Below are positions 26,735-35,111 of a stretch of DNA of 64,000 bases, piece after piece. The translations under genes were made by a program, and so were the position numbers. This stretch comes from Planctomycetota bacterium. GTDB taxonomy: Bacteria > Planctomycetota > UBA1135 > UBA2386. Below the pieces are notes generated by a model that saw only the letters and a list, made by a program, of their open reading frames with translations, was not told the origin of the DNA and searched no databases. Position 1 is the stretch's first letter. Each line of letters opens with the position of its first letter. Location of the stretch: positions 248,001-312,000 of the forward strand of contig JACKIC010000007.1 in assembly GCA_020638655.1 (NCBI GenBank), read 5' to 3'.

Positions 26735-29251
26735 CTAGAAGGATCCCACCGTCAACCGCAGCGGGTTGCTGCTCGTGATCGCCGAGATCGCGCCCTGCGG
26801 TCCGATCTCGCCGACGAGGATCTGCTGGTGCAAGACGACTCCTGCCAGCCCGGGGTCGTTGGGGATCGAGATCGAGGTCTCGATCCGGCCGCGCGCGGCG
26901 AACGCCAGCGTCAGTTGCTGGGGATTGACGAGCAACGCGCAGCCGGGCAACGACAGCGGCGTGAGCGGAGGCAGTGGCACGTTGGTCGCGCCGAAGCCGT
27001 GCACGACGACGCCCAGCGCGGCGGCAGGCAGGCCGACCGCGCGCGTGCGCAGAACCGCGCCCGTCCACGGCAGCGTCAGCGCGCTCAACTCCGCGTAGCC
27101 AGCCTGGCCGCGGCAGGCCGTGCCGCTGGATGCCGAAGAAGCAGGGCAAGTCGTCGTCAACGTTGCGAGTCCCACCGACACCTGGTCGTCCGCGAAGCTG
27201 AAATCCCCGCCGACGAGCAGGTCACCATTCGGTGTGCTGGCGAGCGCATCGACCGTGGCTGTGCCGTTGGGCTTGGTGAGCCCCGTGCCGAGCGGGGTCC
27301 ACGCGGTGCGGTTCCATCGTGCGATGCCGTTCGCGGCGATGCCGCCGATCGTGGTGAAGCCGCCGGCGACGACGATGTCTCCGCCCGGCAGCGCTGCGAG
27401 CTGCCACGGGACGTAGGGCGGGGTCTGCTGAAGCCCCACGGGCTGTGGGATCCAGATCGAGCCGTTCCAGCGCCACAAGAACGGTTGCGGCGAGAAGTCG
27501 ATGCCCGTGGCGTAGATTTCGCCGCCCGGCATCGCCAGCACGCGCGGCGGACCCGGCATGCTGATGACGCCCTGTCGCGCCCACGACGACCCCGTCCACT
27601 GTGCGACGCCGACGAAACTCGGCGCAGCGGGGTTGGCGAACCTGGCGCCGAGCAGCAGCGTGCCGGTCTCGGTGACGGCGAGTGAGGTGACGTCGTAGAA
27701 GCCGCTGCCGAGCGGCCACCAGTGCGTACCGTCCCAGCGCGCCACGCCGCTGCAGGGCGTGCCGTCGATGAGGCTGAAGACGCCGGCAGCGACGAGGTCG
27801 CCGTCGGGCAGGACCGCGAGGGCGTTCACCCAGCCGTTGGCACCCGAGCCGAAGGTTCGCCACGCCGTGCCGTCCCAGCGGGCGAGATTGGAGCAGGCCT
27901 GGCCGCCAGCTTCGAGGATCGAACCTCCGACCACGACATCGCCGTTGGGCAGGATCGCCAAGGCTCGCGGAATTCCAAGGATGCCGGTGCCGAGCGGGTG
28001 CCAGTCGCCGTCACGGTGCATGGCGATGCTGAAGGCCTCGACGCTGCCGATCTTCGTGAAGGTGCCGGCGATCGCAACGACGTCTCGGTGCGCGGCCACG
28101 CAGTTCACTCGCGGGGAGGCGGTCAAGCTGGAGCCGATGCCGTCGCAGAGAGCAGACCACGCCTGCCCGTTCCAGCGAGCGAGATTGCCACCGCCCCAAC
28201 CCGCGGCGATGAGTTCGCCCGCCGGCAGGACACACAAGCAGGCGCCAAAGGCAACCGGCGAGACGCCGCCGAACTGCGACCAGCCGGTGCCGTCCCAGCG
28301 GGCCACGTAGTGCGCCGGCGTGGCGCCGAAGCTCGTGAACCTCCCCGTGGTGACGAGATCGCCGTTGCCCATCTCGACGAGGTCCACGATCGTGTCGTTC
28401 GCCACCGGACCGACCTGGGTCCATGCGCCGTTGTGATGCCGCCCGACGAAGCTCGGCCCTCCATTTGGATAGCCGATCGTCGCGCAAGCGAGCAGGTCTC
28501 CGTTGGCGGCGACCTTCAGGCCGAGGACCTGGGTCCCGCCGAGGTTGCCGAGGGCCTGCCAGGCGCTGCCGTTCCACCTCGCGACCCGGTTGGCGGGCGT
28601 GGAGCCGGCGGACGAGAAGCAGCCGCCGACGGCGAGGTCGCCGTTCGGCAGCGCCGCGATCGCGCGAATCGAGACCGGGAGGTTGGGGTTGCCCGTGAAC
28701 GGACCGCCCAGGAGTTGCCAACCGCTCGCGTTCCAGCGCGCCACGGCCGGGTTGTAGCCGAAGCCCGGCAGCAACCCGGCGACCACGAGGTCGCCGCCCG
28801 CATCGACGGTCATCGCCAAGACGTCGACCGCGACCGTGCCCACGGCGGTCCATTGGGTGCCGTCCCAGCGCGCGATGCCGGGCGCGGGAACGCCGCCGGC
28901 GTGCTGGAACCGGCCGGCCACGACGAGTTCGCCCGTGGGCAGCACGGCCAGGTGAGTCACATCCCCGTCGCAGCCGCCGCCGAGGTCGGCGAACGTGCCG
29001 GTCGCGAGATCGTAGGTCGCGAGGTTGGCGACGCGTCGGTCGCCCGCGATCGCGAACGCGCCGCCGACCACGAGCAGTTCATTGGCGGGACCGCTGCCGT
29101 CAGGATCCCACAGGTGCGTGGTGGCCACCCAGTTGTCGGTCCCGGGCACTCCTTCGCCGGCCCGCCACTGCGTTGTGCACTGCGCGCGACCTGCGGCGGC
29201 CGAGAGAAAGGCGGCGCACGCGAACAGGACGGTGTGGGGGCGCGGGAGCAT
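26735..29251 (-). CDS. Secreted beta-propeller-like repeat protein (delta-60/Kelch type)
   Basis: 838 residues from ATG 29251 with signal peptide MLPRPHTVLFACAAFLSAAAGRAQ. About a dozen repeats of ~48 residues follow the pattern 'LPNGDLVVGG-F---G-----IARWDGT-W--LG' (for example LPTGELVVAGRFQHAGG, ARWDGTQWTAVG), as in delta-60 or Kelch-like repeat proteins. The last ~70 residues (LPGCALLVNP... NPLRLTVGSF) match the C-terminus of the protein at 6.2-7.2 kb. Probably extracellular or envelope-associated; function unknown. Confidence 0.75.
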   Translation of the reverse strand: MLPRPHTVLFACAAFLSAAAGRAQCTTQWRAGEGVPGTDNWVATTHLWDPDGSGPANELLVVGGAFAIAGDRRVANLATYDLATGTFADLGGGCDGDVTHLAVLPTGELVVAGRFQHAGGVPAPGIARWDGTQWTAVGTVAVDVLAMTVDAGGDLVVAGLLPGFGYNPAVARWNASGWQLLGGPFTGNPNLPVSIRAIAALPNGDLAVGGCFSSAGSTPANRVARWNGSAWQALGNLGGTQVLGLKVAANGDLLACATIGYPNGGPSFVGRHHNGAWTQVGPVANDTIVDLVEMGNGDLVTTGRFTSFGATPAHYVARWDGTGWSQFGGVSPVAFGACLCVLPAGELIAAGWGGGNLARWNGQAWSALCDGIGSSLTASPRVNCVAAHRDVVAIAGTFTKIGSVEAFSIAMHRDGDWHPLGTGILGIPRALAILPNGDVVVGGSILEAGGQACSNLARWDGTAWRTFGSGANGWVNALAVLPDGDLVAAGVFSLIDGTPCSGVARWDGTHWWPLGSGFYDVTSLAVTETGTLLLGARFANPAAPSFVGVAQWTGSSWARQGVISMPGPPRVLAMPGGEIYATGIDFSPQPFLWRWNGSIWIPQPVGLQQTPPYVPWQLAALPGGDIVVAGGFTTIGGIAANGIARWNRTAWTPLGTGLTKPNGTATVDALASTPNGDLLVGGDFSFADDQVSVGLATLTTTCPASSASSGTACRGQAGYAELSALTLPWTGAVLRTRAVGLPAAALGVVVHGFGATNVPLPPLTPLSLPGCALLVNPQQLTLAFAARGRIETSISIPNDPGLAGVVLHQQILVGEIGPQGAISAITSSNPLRLTVGSF

Positions 29252-29303
29252 GGTTCGCCGAGGCGGCGACGGATAGCCGGATCGCGGCGCGAGGTAACGG
29301 CGG

Positions 29304-32024
29304 TCAGTGCGCGAGCAGCCAGTTCGCGCCGCTGCCGACCGAGACCTCCAGAGGCACCTTCAATTCCGCCGCGCCCGCCATCGCGTCGACGACGAGCCTC
29401 CGGACCTCGGTCAGCTCGTCCTCGGGCACGTCGAGCACGAGCTCGTCGTGCACCTGCAGCAGCAGCTTCGCCTGCAGGCCGCGTTCGGCGAGGCGCGCGT
29501 GCACGGCGAGCATCGCGCGCTTGACGATGTCGGCGGCAGCGCCCTGGATCGGCGTGTTGACGGCCATGTTCTCGGCGGCGATGCGCTGCATCGCGTTGGT
29601 CGAGTCGATCTCGCCGAGCGGGCGGCGGCGGCCGAACATCGTGCGCGCTTCCTTGTCGCGCTGCGCCGACGCCAGGGACTCGTCGAGGTAGCGCTTCACG
29701 CCCGGCAGCGCCTGGAAGTAGCGCTCGATGAACTTCTTCGCCTCGGGCGGCCGCATGCCGGTCTCCTTGGCGAGGCGCGACGCGCCCATGCCGTACATCA
29801 GGCCGTAGTTGATCACCTTGGCCTGGTTGCGCAGCTCGGGGCTGACCAGCGCCGGCATCATGCCGTGCACGATCGCGGCGGTGCGCGCGTGGATGTCCTC
29901 GCCCTTCTGGAACGACTCGACCAGCGCCTTGTCGCCCGACAGGTGCGCGAGGATGCGCAGCTCGATCTGCGAGTAGTCGGCCGACAGCAGCACCCAGCCC
30001 TTCTTGCGCGGCACGAACGCGGCGCGCACCTTCTTGCCCTCTTCGGTGCGGATCGGGATGTTCTGCAGGTTGGGGTCTTCGCTCGACAGGCGGCCCGTCG
30101 CCGCGACCGCCTGGTTGAACGTGGTGTGCACGCGGCCCGTCTCGGGATCGACGAGCTGCGGCAGGCTGTCGACGTAGGTGCCGACGAGTTTGGTCAGCTG
30201 GCGCCACTCGAGCACCATCTGCGGCACCTCGTGGTGTTCGGCGAGCTTCTCGAGCACGTCGTGATCGGTCTTGTACTGGCCCGTCGGCGTGCGCTTGGGC
30301 TTGGGCAGGTCGGCGACGCGGTGCACCTCGAGGTCCTCGAACAGCACCTTGCCGAGCTGCTGCGGCGAGCCGAGGTTGAACTCGTGGCCGACGCGGTCGT
30401 AGACGCGCTGCTGCAGCGTCGTGATGCGCTGCTGCATCTCCTTGCTGAGCGCCTGCAGGTGCTCGAGATCGACGCGGATGCCTTCCCACTCCATGTCGAG
30501 CAGCACCGGCACCAGCGGCTGCTCGAGTTCGCGCAGCAGCGCGGTGGTGCGGTGTTCCTCGAGCGCAGCCGTGAGCCGCGGCGCGAGGCGCAGCGCGAGG
30601 TCGGCCTCCTCGCAGACGAAGTCGCCGACGATCGCGGGGTCGACCTCGGCGAAGGTGCGCTGCTTCTTGCCGGTGCCGACGACGTCCTTGGCGGCGGTCT
30701 TCTTGAACGCGAAGTGCTCGAGCGCGAGCGCCTCGAGCGAGTGGGAGCTGTTGCCGGGCTCGCTGCAGTAACTCGCCAGCATCGTGTCGAACACCTCGCC
30801 GCCGACCGACAGTCCCGTGTGGCGCAGCGCCGAAGCCAACCGCTTGCTGTCGTGCACGACCTTGGTCGCTTTGCCCTGCAGCGCCGGCGCGAGCGCCTCG
30901 AGCACGGCCTTGCGGCCGCCGGGCAACAGGGGCGGGTCGAGGTTGAGCGGCACGTAGCTGGCGACGCCCGCGGCGGTCGCGAAGGCGACGCCGACGACCT
31001 GCAGGTGCCGCGGGTAGCCGCCCGTGGTCTCGACCGCGATCGCGAATCGTTCGGCCTCGGTCAGCGTCGCGACGAGCGCGGTCAGTTCGTCCGCGCCGCG
31101 CACGGCCGCGTAGCGCTGCTCGACGTCGGGCTCGGGCGCCTTCTGGCTCGCCAGCGCCGACAGCAGGTTGGTGAACTCCAGGCGCTGGAACAGCGGCCGC
31201 AGCAGCTCGGGGTCGGGGTGGGGGGCGGGCAGGTCGTCGACCGCGACCTTGAGCGGCACGTCGAGCCGCAGCGTCACCAGGTCGCGCGACAGCAGCGCCT
31301 TGTCGCGGTTCTCCTCGAGCGACGCGCGCACCGCCTTCTTGGTGACCTGCTCGGTGTTGGCGAGGATCGCGTCGAGCGAGCCGAACTGCTGCAGCAGCTC
31401 GACCGCGGTCTTCTGGCCGATCTTCGGCACGCCCGGGATGTTGTCCGAGCTGTCGCCCATCAGCGCCAACAGGTCGACCATGCGTTCGGGCGGCACGCCC
31501 CACTTCGCCTCGGCCGCGGCCGCGTCGAAGATCTCGGGCTTGCTCGTCGAACTGCGCAGGTTCCAGAGCTTGATGTGCTCGTCGACGATCTGCAGGAAGT
31601 CCTTGTCGCCGGTGACGACGAACACCTCCATGCCCGCGTCGCGGCCCTGCACCGCGAGCGTGCCGATCACGTCGTCGGCCTCGTGCGTCTCGCTCTCGAC
31701 GATCGGCAGGCCGAACCCGCGCGCCGCCTCGCGGATGTCGTCGAGCTGCACCGCCATCTCGTCGGGCATCTTGGTGCGCGTCGACTTGTACTCGGGGTAG
31801 ACCTTGGTGCGCTGCAGGTCGCTGCGCGGCCCGTCGAACGAGATCGCGATCGCGTCGGGCTTCTCGCGCTCGAGCAGCGCGCGCAGGGTCGAGCAGAACC
31901 CGTAGGTCGCCGCCGTCGGGTGCCCGTCGCTCGTCGACAACGGCGTGCGTCCCGTGCCCTGGAACGCGAAGAAGCTGCGGTAGGCGAGAGCCGTGCCGTC
32001 GATCAGGAAGAGCCGTTTGGCCAT
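29304..32024 (-). CDS. polA: DNA polymerase I
   Basis: 906 residues from ATG 32024 (MAKRLFLIDGTALAYRSFFAFQG); longer frames run through the repeat and are rejected. Domains: 5'-3' exonuclease (~1-300: VTGDKDFLQIVD, LALMGDSSDNIPGVPKIGQKTA), 3'-5' exonuclease-like (~330-520), polymerase (~530-906: motif A DYSQIELR, finger helix RNQAKVINYGLMYGM, motif C LQVHDEL). The exonuclease motifs look degenerate: FAIAVETTG instead of F-D-T-E-T, and FVCEEAD in motif III. Tyr740 occupies the position of E. coli Phe762. It replaces RNA primers and repairs DNA. Confidence 0.95.
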   Translation of the reverse strand: MAKRLFLIDGTALAYRSFFAFQGTGRTPLSTSDGHPTAATYGFCSTLRALLEREKPDAIAISFDGPRSDLQRTKVYPEYKSTRTKMPDEMAVQLDDIREAARGFGLPIVESETHEADDVIGTLAVQGRDAGMEVFVVTGDKDFLQIVDEHIKLWNLRSSTSKPEIFDAAAAEAKWGVPPERMVDLLALMGDSSDNIPGVPKIGQKTAVELLQQFGSLDAILANTEQVTKKAVRASLEENRDKALLSRDLVTLRLDVPLKVAVDDLPAPHPDPELLRPLFQRLEFTNLLSALASQKAPEPDVEQRYAAVRGADELTALVATLTEAERFAIAVETTGGYPRHLQVVGVAFATAAGVASYVPLNLDPPLLPGGRKAVLEALAPALQGKATKVVHDSKRLASALRHTGLSVGGEVFDTMLASYCSEPGNSSHSLEALALEHFAFKKTAAKDVVGTGKKQRTFAEVDPAIVGDFVCEEADLALRLAPRLTAALEEHRTTALLRELEQPLVPVLLDMEWEGIRVDLEHLQALSKEMQQRITTLQQRVYDRVGHEFNLGSPQQLGKVLFEDLEVHRVADLPKPKRTPTGQYKTDHDVLEKLAEHHEVPQMVLEWRQLTKLVGTYVDSLPQLVDPETGRVHTTFNQAVAATGRLSSEDPNLQNIPIRTEEGKKVRAAFVPRKKGWVLLSADYSQIELRILAHLSGDKALVESFQKGEDIHARTAAIVHGMMPALVSPELRNQAKVINYGLMYGMGASRLAKETGMRPPEAKKFIERYFQALPGVKRYLDESLASAQRDKEARTMFGRRRPLGEIDSTNAMQRIAAENMAVNTPIQGAAADIVKRAMLAVHARLAERGLQAKLLLQVHDELVLDVPEDELTEVRRLVVDAMAGAAELKVPLEVSVGSGANWLLAH

Positions 32025-32060
32025 GCGTCGTTTGTAGAGCAACCGCCCCGCCACCGCGAG

Positions 32061-32089
32061 CGTACGGTACCGGGTACAAACCACACATC
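32061..32089. repeat. Single arm of the type A repeat
   Basis: 29 nt identical to 22003-22031, the left arm of the inverted repeat, lying between the divergent polA and yaeQ starts. No partner arm occurs nearby, so it cannot fold on its own. Confidence 0.9.
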
Positions 32090-32139
32090 TGCGCTCCCTG
32101 GCGGCGACCCTCGGCGCGGTGCTACAACCTGCGCCCTGC

Positions 32140-32673
32140 ATGATCTACCGCTTCGAGATCCGCCTCGCCGACGTCGACCGCGGCGTCTACGTCGACCTCG
32201 ACCTGCGCGTCGCCCAGCACCCGTCCGAGGACGTGCCGTTCCTGCTCACGCGCGTGCTCGCCCGCGCGCTCGAACACGAGGAAGGGCTCGATTTCGGCAA
32301 GGGCCTCAGCGAGGCGGACGAGCCGGCCCTGTGGACCCGCACCGGCGACGGCCGCGTGCTGCTGTGGATCGACGTCGGCTCGCCGGCGCCCGACCGCCTG
32401 CACCGCGCCAACAAGCTCGCCGAACGCGTCGTCGTCTACTGCCATCGCCGCCCCGACCTGCTGCAGCAGCGCTGCGCCAAGGAGAAGGTGCACAAGGGTG
32501 AGCAGATCCGCGTCGTCAAGGTGCCGACCGCGCTGCTGACCGCGCTCGAGGAGAAGCTCGACCGCAACAACCAGTGGGACGTGTCGGTGCACGAAGGGCA
32601 GGTGACGATCGTCTGCGCGGGGCAGGTGTTCGAGGCGGTGTTCGAGGCGGTGCCGCTGCTGGCGGCGCAGTAG
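32140..32673 (+). CDS. yaeQ: YaeQ family protein
   Basis: 177 residues from ATG 32140, close to the ~180 typical of YaeQ. Family hallmarks: start MIYRFEIRLADVDRGVY, then LRVAQHPSEDVPFLLTRVLARAL, LWIDVGSPAPDRLHRANKLAERVVVYCHR, and the terminal SVHEGQVTIVCAGQVFEAVFE. The fold is a PD-(D/E)XK nuclease relative without proven activity. Divergent from polA with a 115-bp gap that holds the single repeat arm; TACAAC at 32123 is a weak -10 candidate. Confidence 0.9.
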   Translation: MIYRFEIRLADVDRGVYVDLDLRVAQHPSEDVPFLLTRVLARALEHEEGLDFGKGLSEADEPALWTRTGDGRVLLWIDVGSPAPDRLHRANKLAERVVVYCHRRPDLLQQRCAKEKVHKGEQIRVVKVPTALLTALEEKLDRNNQWDVSVHEGQVTIVCAGQVFEAVFEAVPLLAAQ

Positions 32674-32694
32674 CGAAAGCAGCCGGAGCTTCGG

Positions 32695-32717
32695 TACCAT
32701 GGGCGACCCGGAGGAAG
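32695..32717 (+). promoter_or_regulatory. Duplicated leader: -10 (TACCAT) and GGAGGAAG ribosome-binding site
   Basis: TACCAT at 32695-32700 and GGAGGAAG at 32710-32717. The same layout, TAGCAT then GGAGGAAG at 35082-35106, precedes the paralogue, so both upstream regions were copied with the gene. Confidence 0.45.
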
Positions 32718-32721
32718 GCCC

Positions 32722-35049
32722 ATGAACCGTTCACTCTTGCTGCTGCTCACCGTCGCCGCCATCGCGCTGGGGTGGTGGGCGCTGCGCGGCGCTGGCGGGG
32801 TCCCGCCGTTGCCCGCACCACCTGCCGAACGTGCATCGGTTGACGAAGGGGGGGGCGCGACGGTCGGGACATCGCCCGATGACAGCCTGTCGAAGGATGC
32901 CTCATCCGCCGTTGCCCGCACCGCCGTCGCAGAACGTGCCGAGGAAGACCATCCGGCCGACGTGCGCCTGCGTGTTCTCCTGCTCGACGCGCGCGACCGT
33001 CCGGTGCCCGGCGTCGAAGTGGGCGTGGCGACCTACCTGGCCAACGACTGGCCGACCGGTGACCTCGCCCACGTGTCCGCGGTCGTGACCGACAGCGAGG
33101 GCCGAGCGCAGTTCGACCACGTGCAGGAGTGGCTCCGCGGCGCGGCTTCGCCCGCCGAACGCGGCATCGCCACCTGGCGCGTGGCGGCCAAGGTGACGGG
33201 CAGCACGGACCTCGGCGCGGCGTTCGATCCGGGGGCGCTGCCGACCGAACCGATCGTGCTGCGCTGGCCTGGCGCCGGGCGGCTGCACGTGCGGCTCGTG
33301 CACCTGGGCAAGACGCTGACCGAGCACGTGTCGTTCGGCGTCTATCGCGGCGACCCCGGCAATGTGTTGGTGCGGCACGCGGCGCAGCGGGTGCGTCCGG
33401 AAGCGGACGGGTGGGCGCTCTTCCCCCGGGTCGCCCTCGGTGGCGCGCTGCACATCGCGGGTTGGTGCGGCAACGGCAGCGTGGTGCACACGGTCGACGC
33501 GCCCGTCGTCGATGGGCAGGAACTGCGCGTCGAGCTGTCGACGGACGACAGCTACGTGCTCTGTGGCACACTGCTCGACCAGGGCGGCAAACCGCTCGTC
33601 GACGCCAGCGTGCGGATGACCTACGGATTCGACCAGGGTGGGGGCGGTTCGACGGGCTTCTCCACCGACGCCGCCGGTCGTTGGCTGTACATCGTGCGCG
33701 CGGGCAGTGCTCAGCCGCTGGCGCTGAAGCAGCTCACCCTGTCCTGGAAACAGCCTCACGGTGCGCCGCTGACGGTCTCGGCGCCGCCGCGCGAACTGCG
33801 CCGCGGGACCACGGACCTGGGGGTGTTGCAGTTCGCCCCTGCACCGCTGGTCGTCGCCGGCCGCTTCGCCTTCGATGCGCCGGCTCTGGCTGCTGCGGTC
33901 CGGTTCGAGGTGGAAGCGCTGCGCGAAACCGCCTCGCTGCGCCGGCCCGAGTGGTGGCAGTGCGTGAACGACCTCGCGATCGCTTCCGACCAGGACGGCA
34001 CCTTCGAAGTTCGTGGCATGGTGACCGCGACGCGTCATCGCCTCGTGTTTCGCGGCCAGGATCACCTGCCGATCGCGCCGATCGAGTTCGTCGTCGGCAC
34101 CCACGACCTCGTCGTGCCGGTGTCGGCTGGCCACGGCCTGCGCGTCGCCGTGCAGCTGCCTGAAGGCCTGCCGCCGGACAAGGTGCTGGGGCTGCTGGTG
34201 CCGCAGGGTCAGGCGGCCACGACGGAGCGCATGGTGATGGAGGACCCGCGTCAGGTGCGCGCGGTGGCCGGCGATCCTGCCCAACTGATCTGGAAGGCGC
34301 AGGCCGCCGGCCGCTATTCACTGTGCATCCTGGTCGATGCGGCCCAGGCGCCGATCGTCACCCTCGACGACGTGGTCCTGCCGCTTCCCGAGGGCGGCGA
34401 CGGGCGCCTGCAGCTCGATCTGCGGCAGCGGCTGCGCCCGCTGCGTCTCGCCGTCGACCGGCCCGCCGAGTGCCAGCAGGCCCTCGTGTTCGCCCTGCCG
34501 CAGCAAGACGCATCGGCCTGGCGCGGCGCCTATGTACACCATGCCGAGGTCGTGCTGGTACTGCCCGCCGAGACCAAGGAGTTGTTCGTGCTGGGCGGCG
34601 GCTGTGAACCGCAGCGCGTGCCCTGCCCGGGCCCGCAGGCCAGTGTGCGCCTGTTGCCCTGGCCCAAGGTCGAACTGCGGCTCGACGGCCTGCCGGCACT
34701 GCCGCCTGGGTTCGCCTATCAGGTCGGCATCGCGCCCGAACCCAACGAACGGGAGCGCGCCTTCGTCGCCGACTACGGCGCGGGCACGATCGATGGCATG
34801 CTGCGCGTGCCTTCGAAACTCGTCGCCACCCCTGGGGATCGCGCTGAGCTGCAGGTCCGCGTCGGCGCCAACCGGCTGGTCGTGAACGTCGGCGAGATCG
34901 GCGGGCGGTTCTCGGTGCCGCTGGACAGGGTCGAGCCCGCGGAGATCCACGGGGGCCGCGACCTCGCGCCGATCCGCGTGTCGGCGTCGGCCGAAGTGGT
35001 CGCCGCGGCGATCGAGCGGCTGCGCAAGGTACCAGGAGCGGTGAAGTAG
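32722..35049 (+). CDS. Large membrane-anchored carboxypeptidase-regulatory-like protein (paralogue 1)
   Basis: 775 residues from ATG 32722, preceded by GGAGGAAG. An uncleaved signal anchor (MNRSLLLLLTVAAIALGWWALRG) is followed by an acidic, Pro/Ala-rich linker and repeated beta-sandwich units resembling carboxypeptidase regulatory (Ig-like) domains, e.g. LRVLLLDARDRPVPGVEVGVATYLANDWP. Shared with paralogue 2: PIAPIEFVVGTHDLVVPV, NVVLPLPEGGDGRLQLDL, and the C-terminus GGRDLAPIRVSASAEVVAAAIERL. No enzyme motif. Probably a periplasmic or surface structural protein. Confidence 0.7.
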   Translation: MNRSLLLLLTVAAIALGWWALRGAGGVPPLPAPPAERASVDEGGGATVGTSPDDSLSKDASSAVARTAVAERAEEDHPADVRLRVLLLDARDRPVPGVEVGVATYLANDWPTGDLAHVSAVVTDSEGRAQFDHVQEWLRGAASPAERGIATWRVAAKVTGSTDLGAAFDPGALPTEPIVLRWPGAGRLHVRLVHLGKTLTEHVSFGVYRGDPGNVLVRHAAQRVRPEADGWALFPRVALGGALHIAGWCGNGSVVHTVDAPVVDGQELRVELSTDDSYVLCGTLLDQGGKPLVDASVRMTYGFDQGGGGSTGFSTDAAGRWLYIVRAGSAQPLALKQLTLSWKQPHGAPLTVSAPPRELRRGTTDLGVLQFAPAPLVVAGRFAFDAPALAAAVRFEVEALRETASLRRPEWWQCVNDLAIASDQDGTFEVRGMVTATRHRLVFRGQDHLPIAPIEFVVGTHDLVVPVSAGHGLRVAVQLPEGLPPDKVLGLLVPQGQAATTERMVMEDPRQVRAVAGDPAQLIWKAQAAGRYSLCILVDAAQAPIVTLDDVVLPLPEGGDGRLQLDLRQRLRPLRLAVDRPAECQQALVFALPQQDASAWRGAYVHHAEVVLVLPAETKELFVLGGGCEPQRVPCPGPQASVRLLPWPKVELRLDGLPALPPGFAYQVGIAPEPNERERAFVADYGAGTIDGMLRVPSKLVATPGDRAELQVRVGANRLVVNVGEIGGRFSVPLDRVEPAEIHGGRDLAPIRVSASAEVVAAAIERLRKVPGAVK

Positions 35050-35081
35050 CTTGCCACGAACGCGAGCGGGCGAGCCTGGGG

Positions 35082-35106
35082 TAGCATGCGCGCCCCCCGG
35101 AGGAAG
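35082..35106 (+). promoter_or_regulatory. Duplicated leader of paralogue 2: -10 (TAGCAT) and GGAGGAAG
   Basis: TAGCAT at 35082-35087 and GGAGGAAG at 35099-35106, matching the region before 32722 in order and sequence; the spacing is 11 nt here and 9 nt there. Confidence 0.45.
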
Positions 35107-35111
35107 ACCCC

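Noticed and set aside
32025..32141. N-terminal extension of PolA across the repeat arm
   Set aside because: The added residues have no PolA similarity; the first standard N-terminus (MAKRLFLIDGTALAYRS) begins at ATG 32024.
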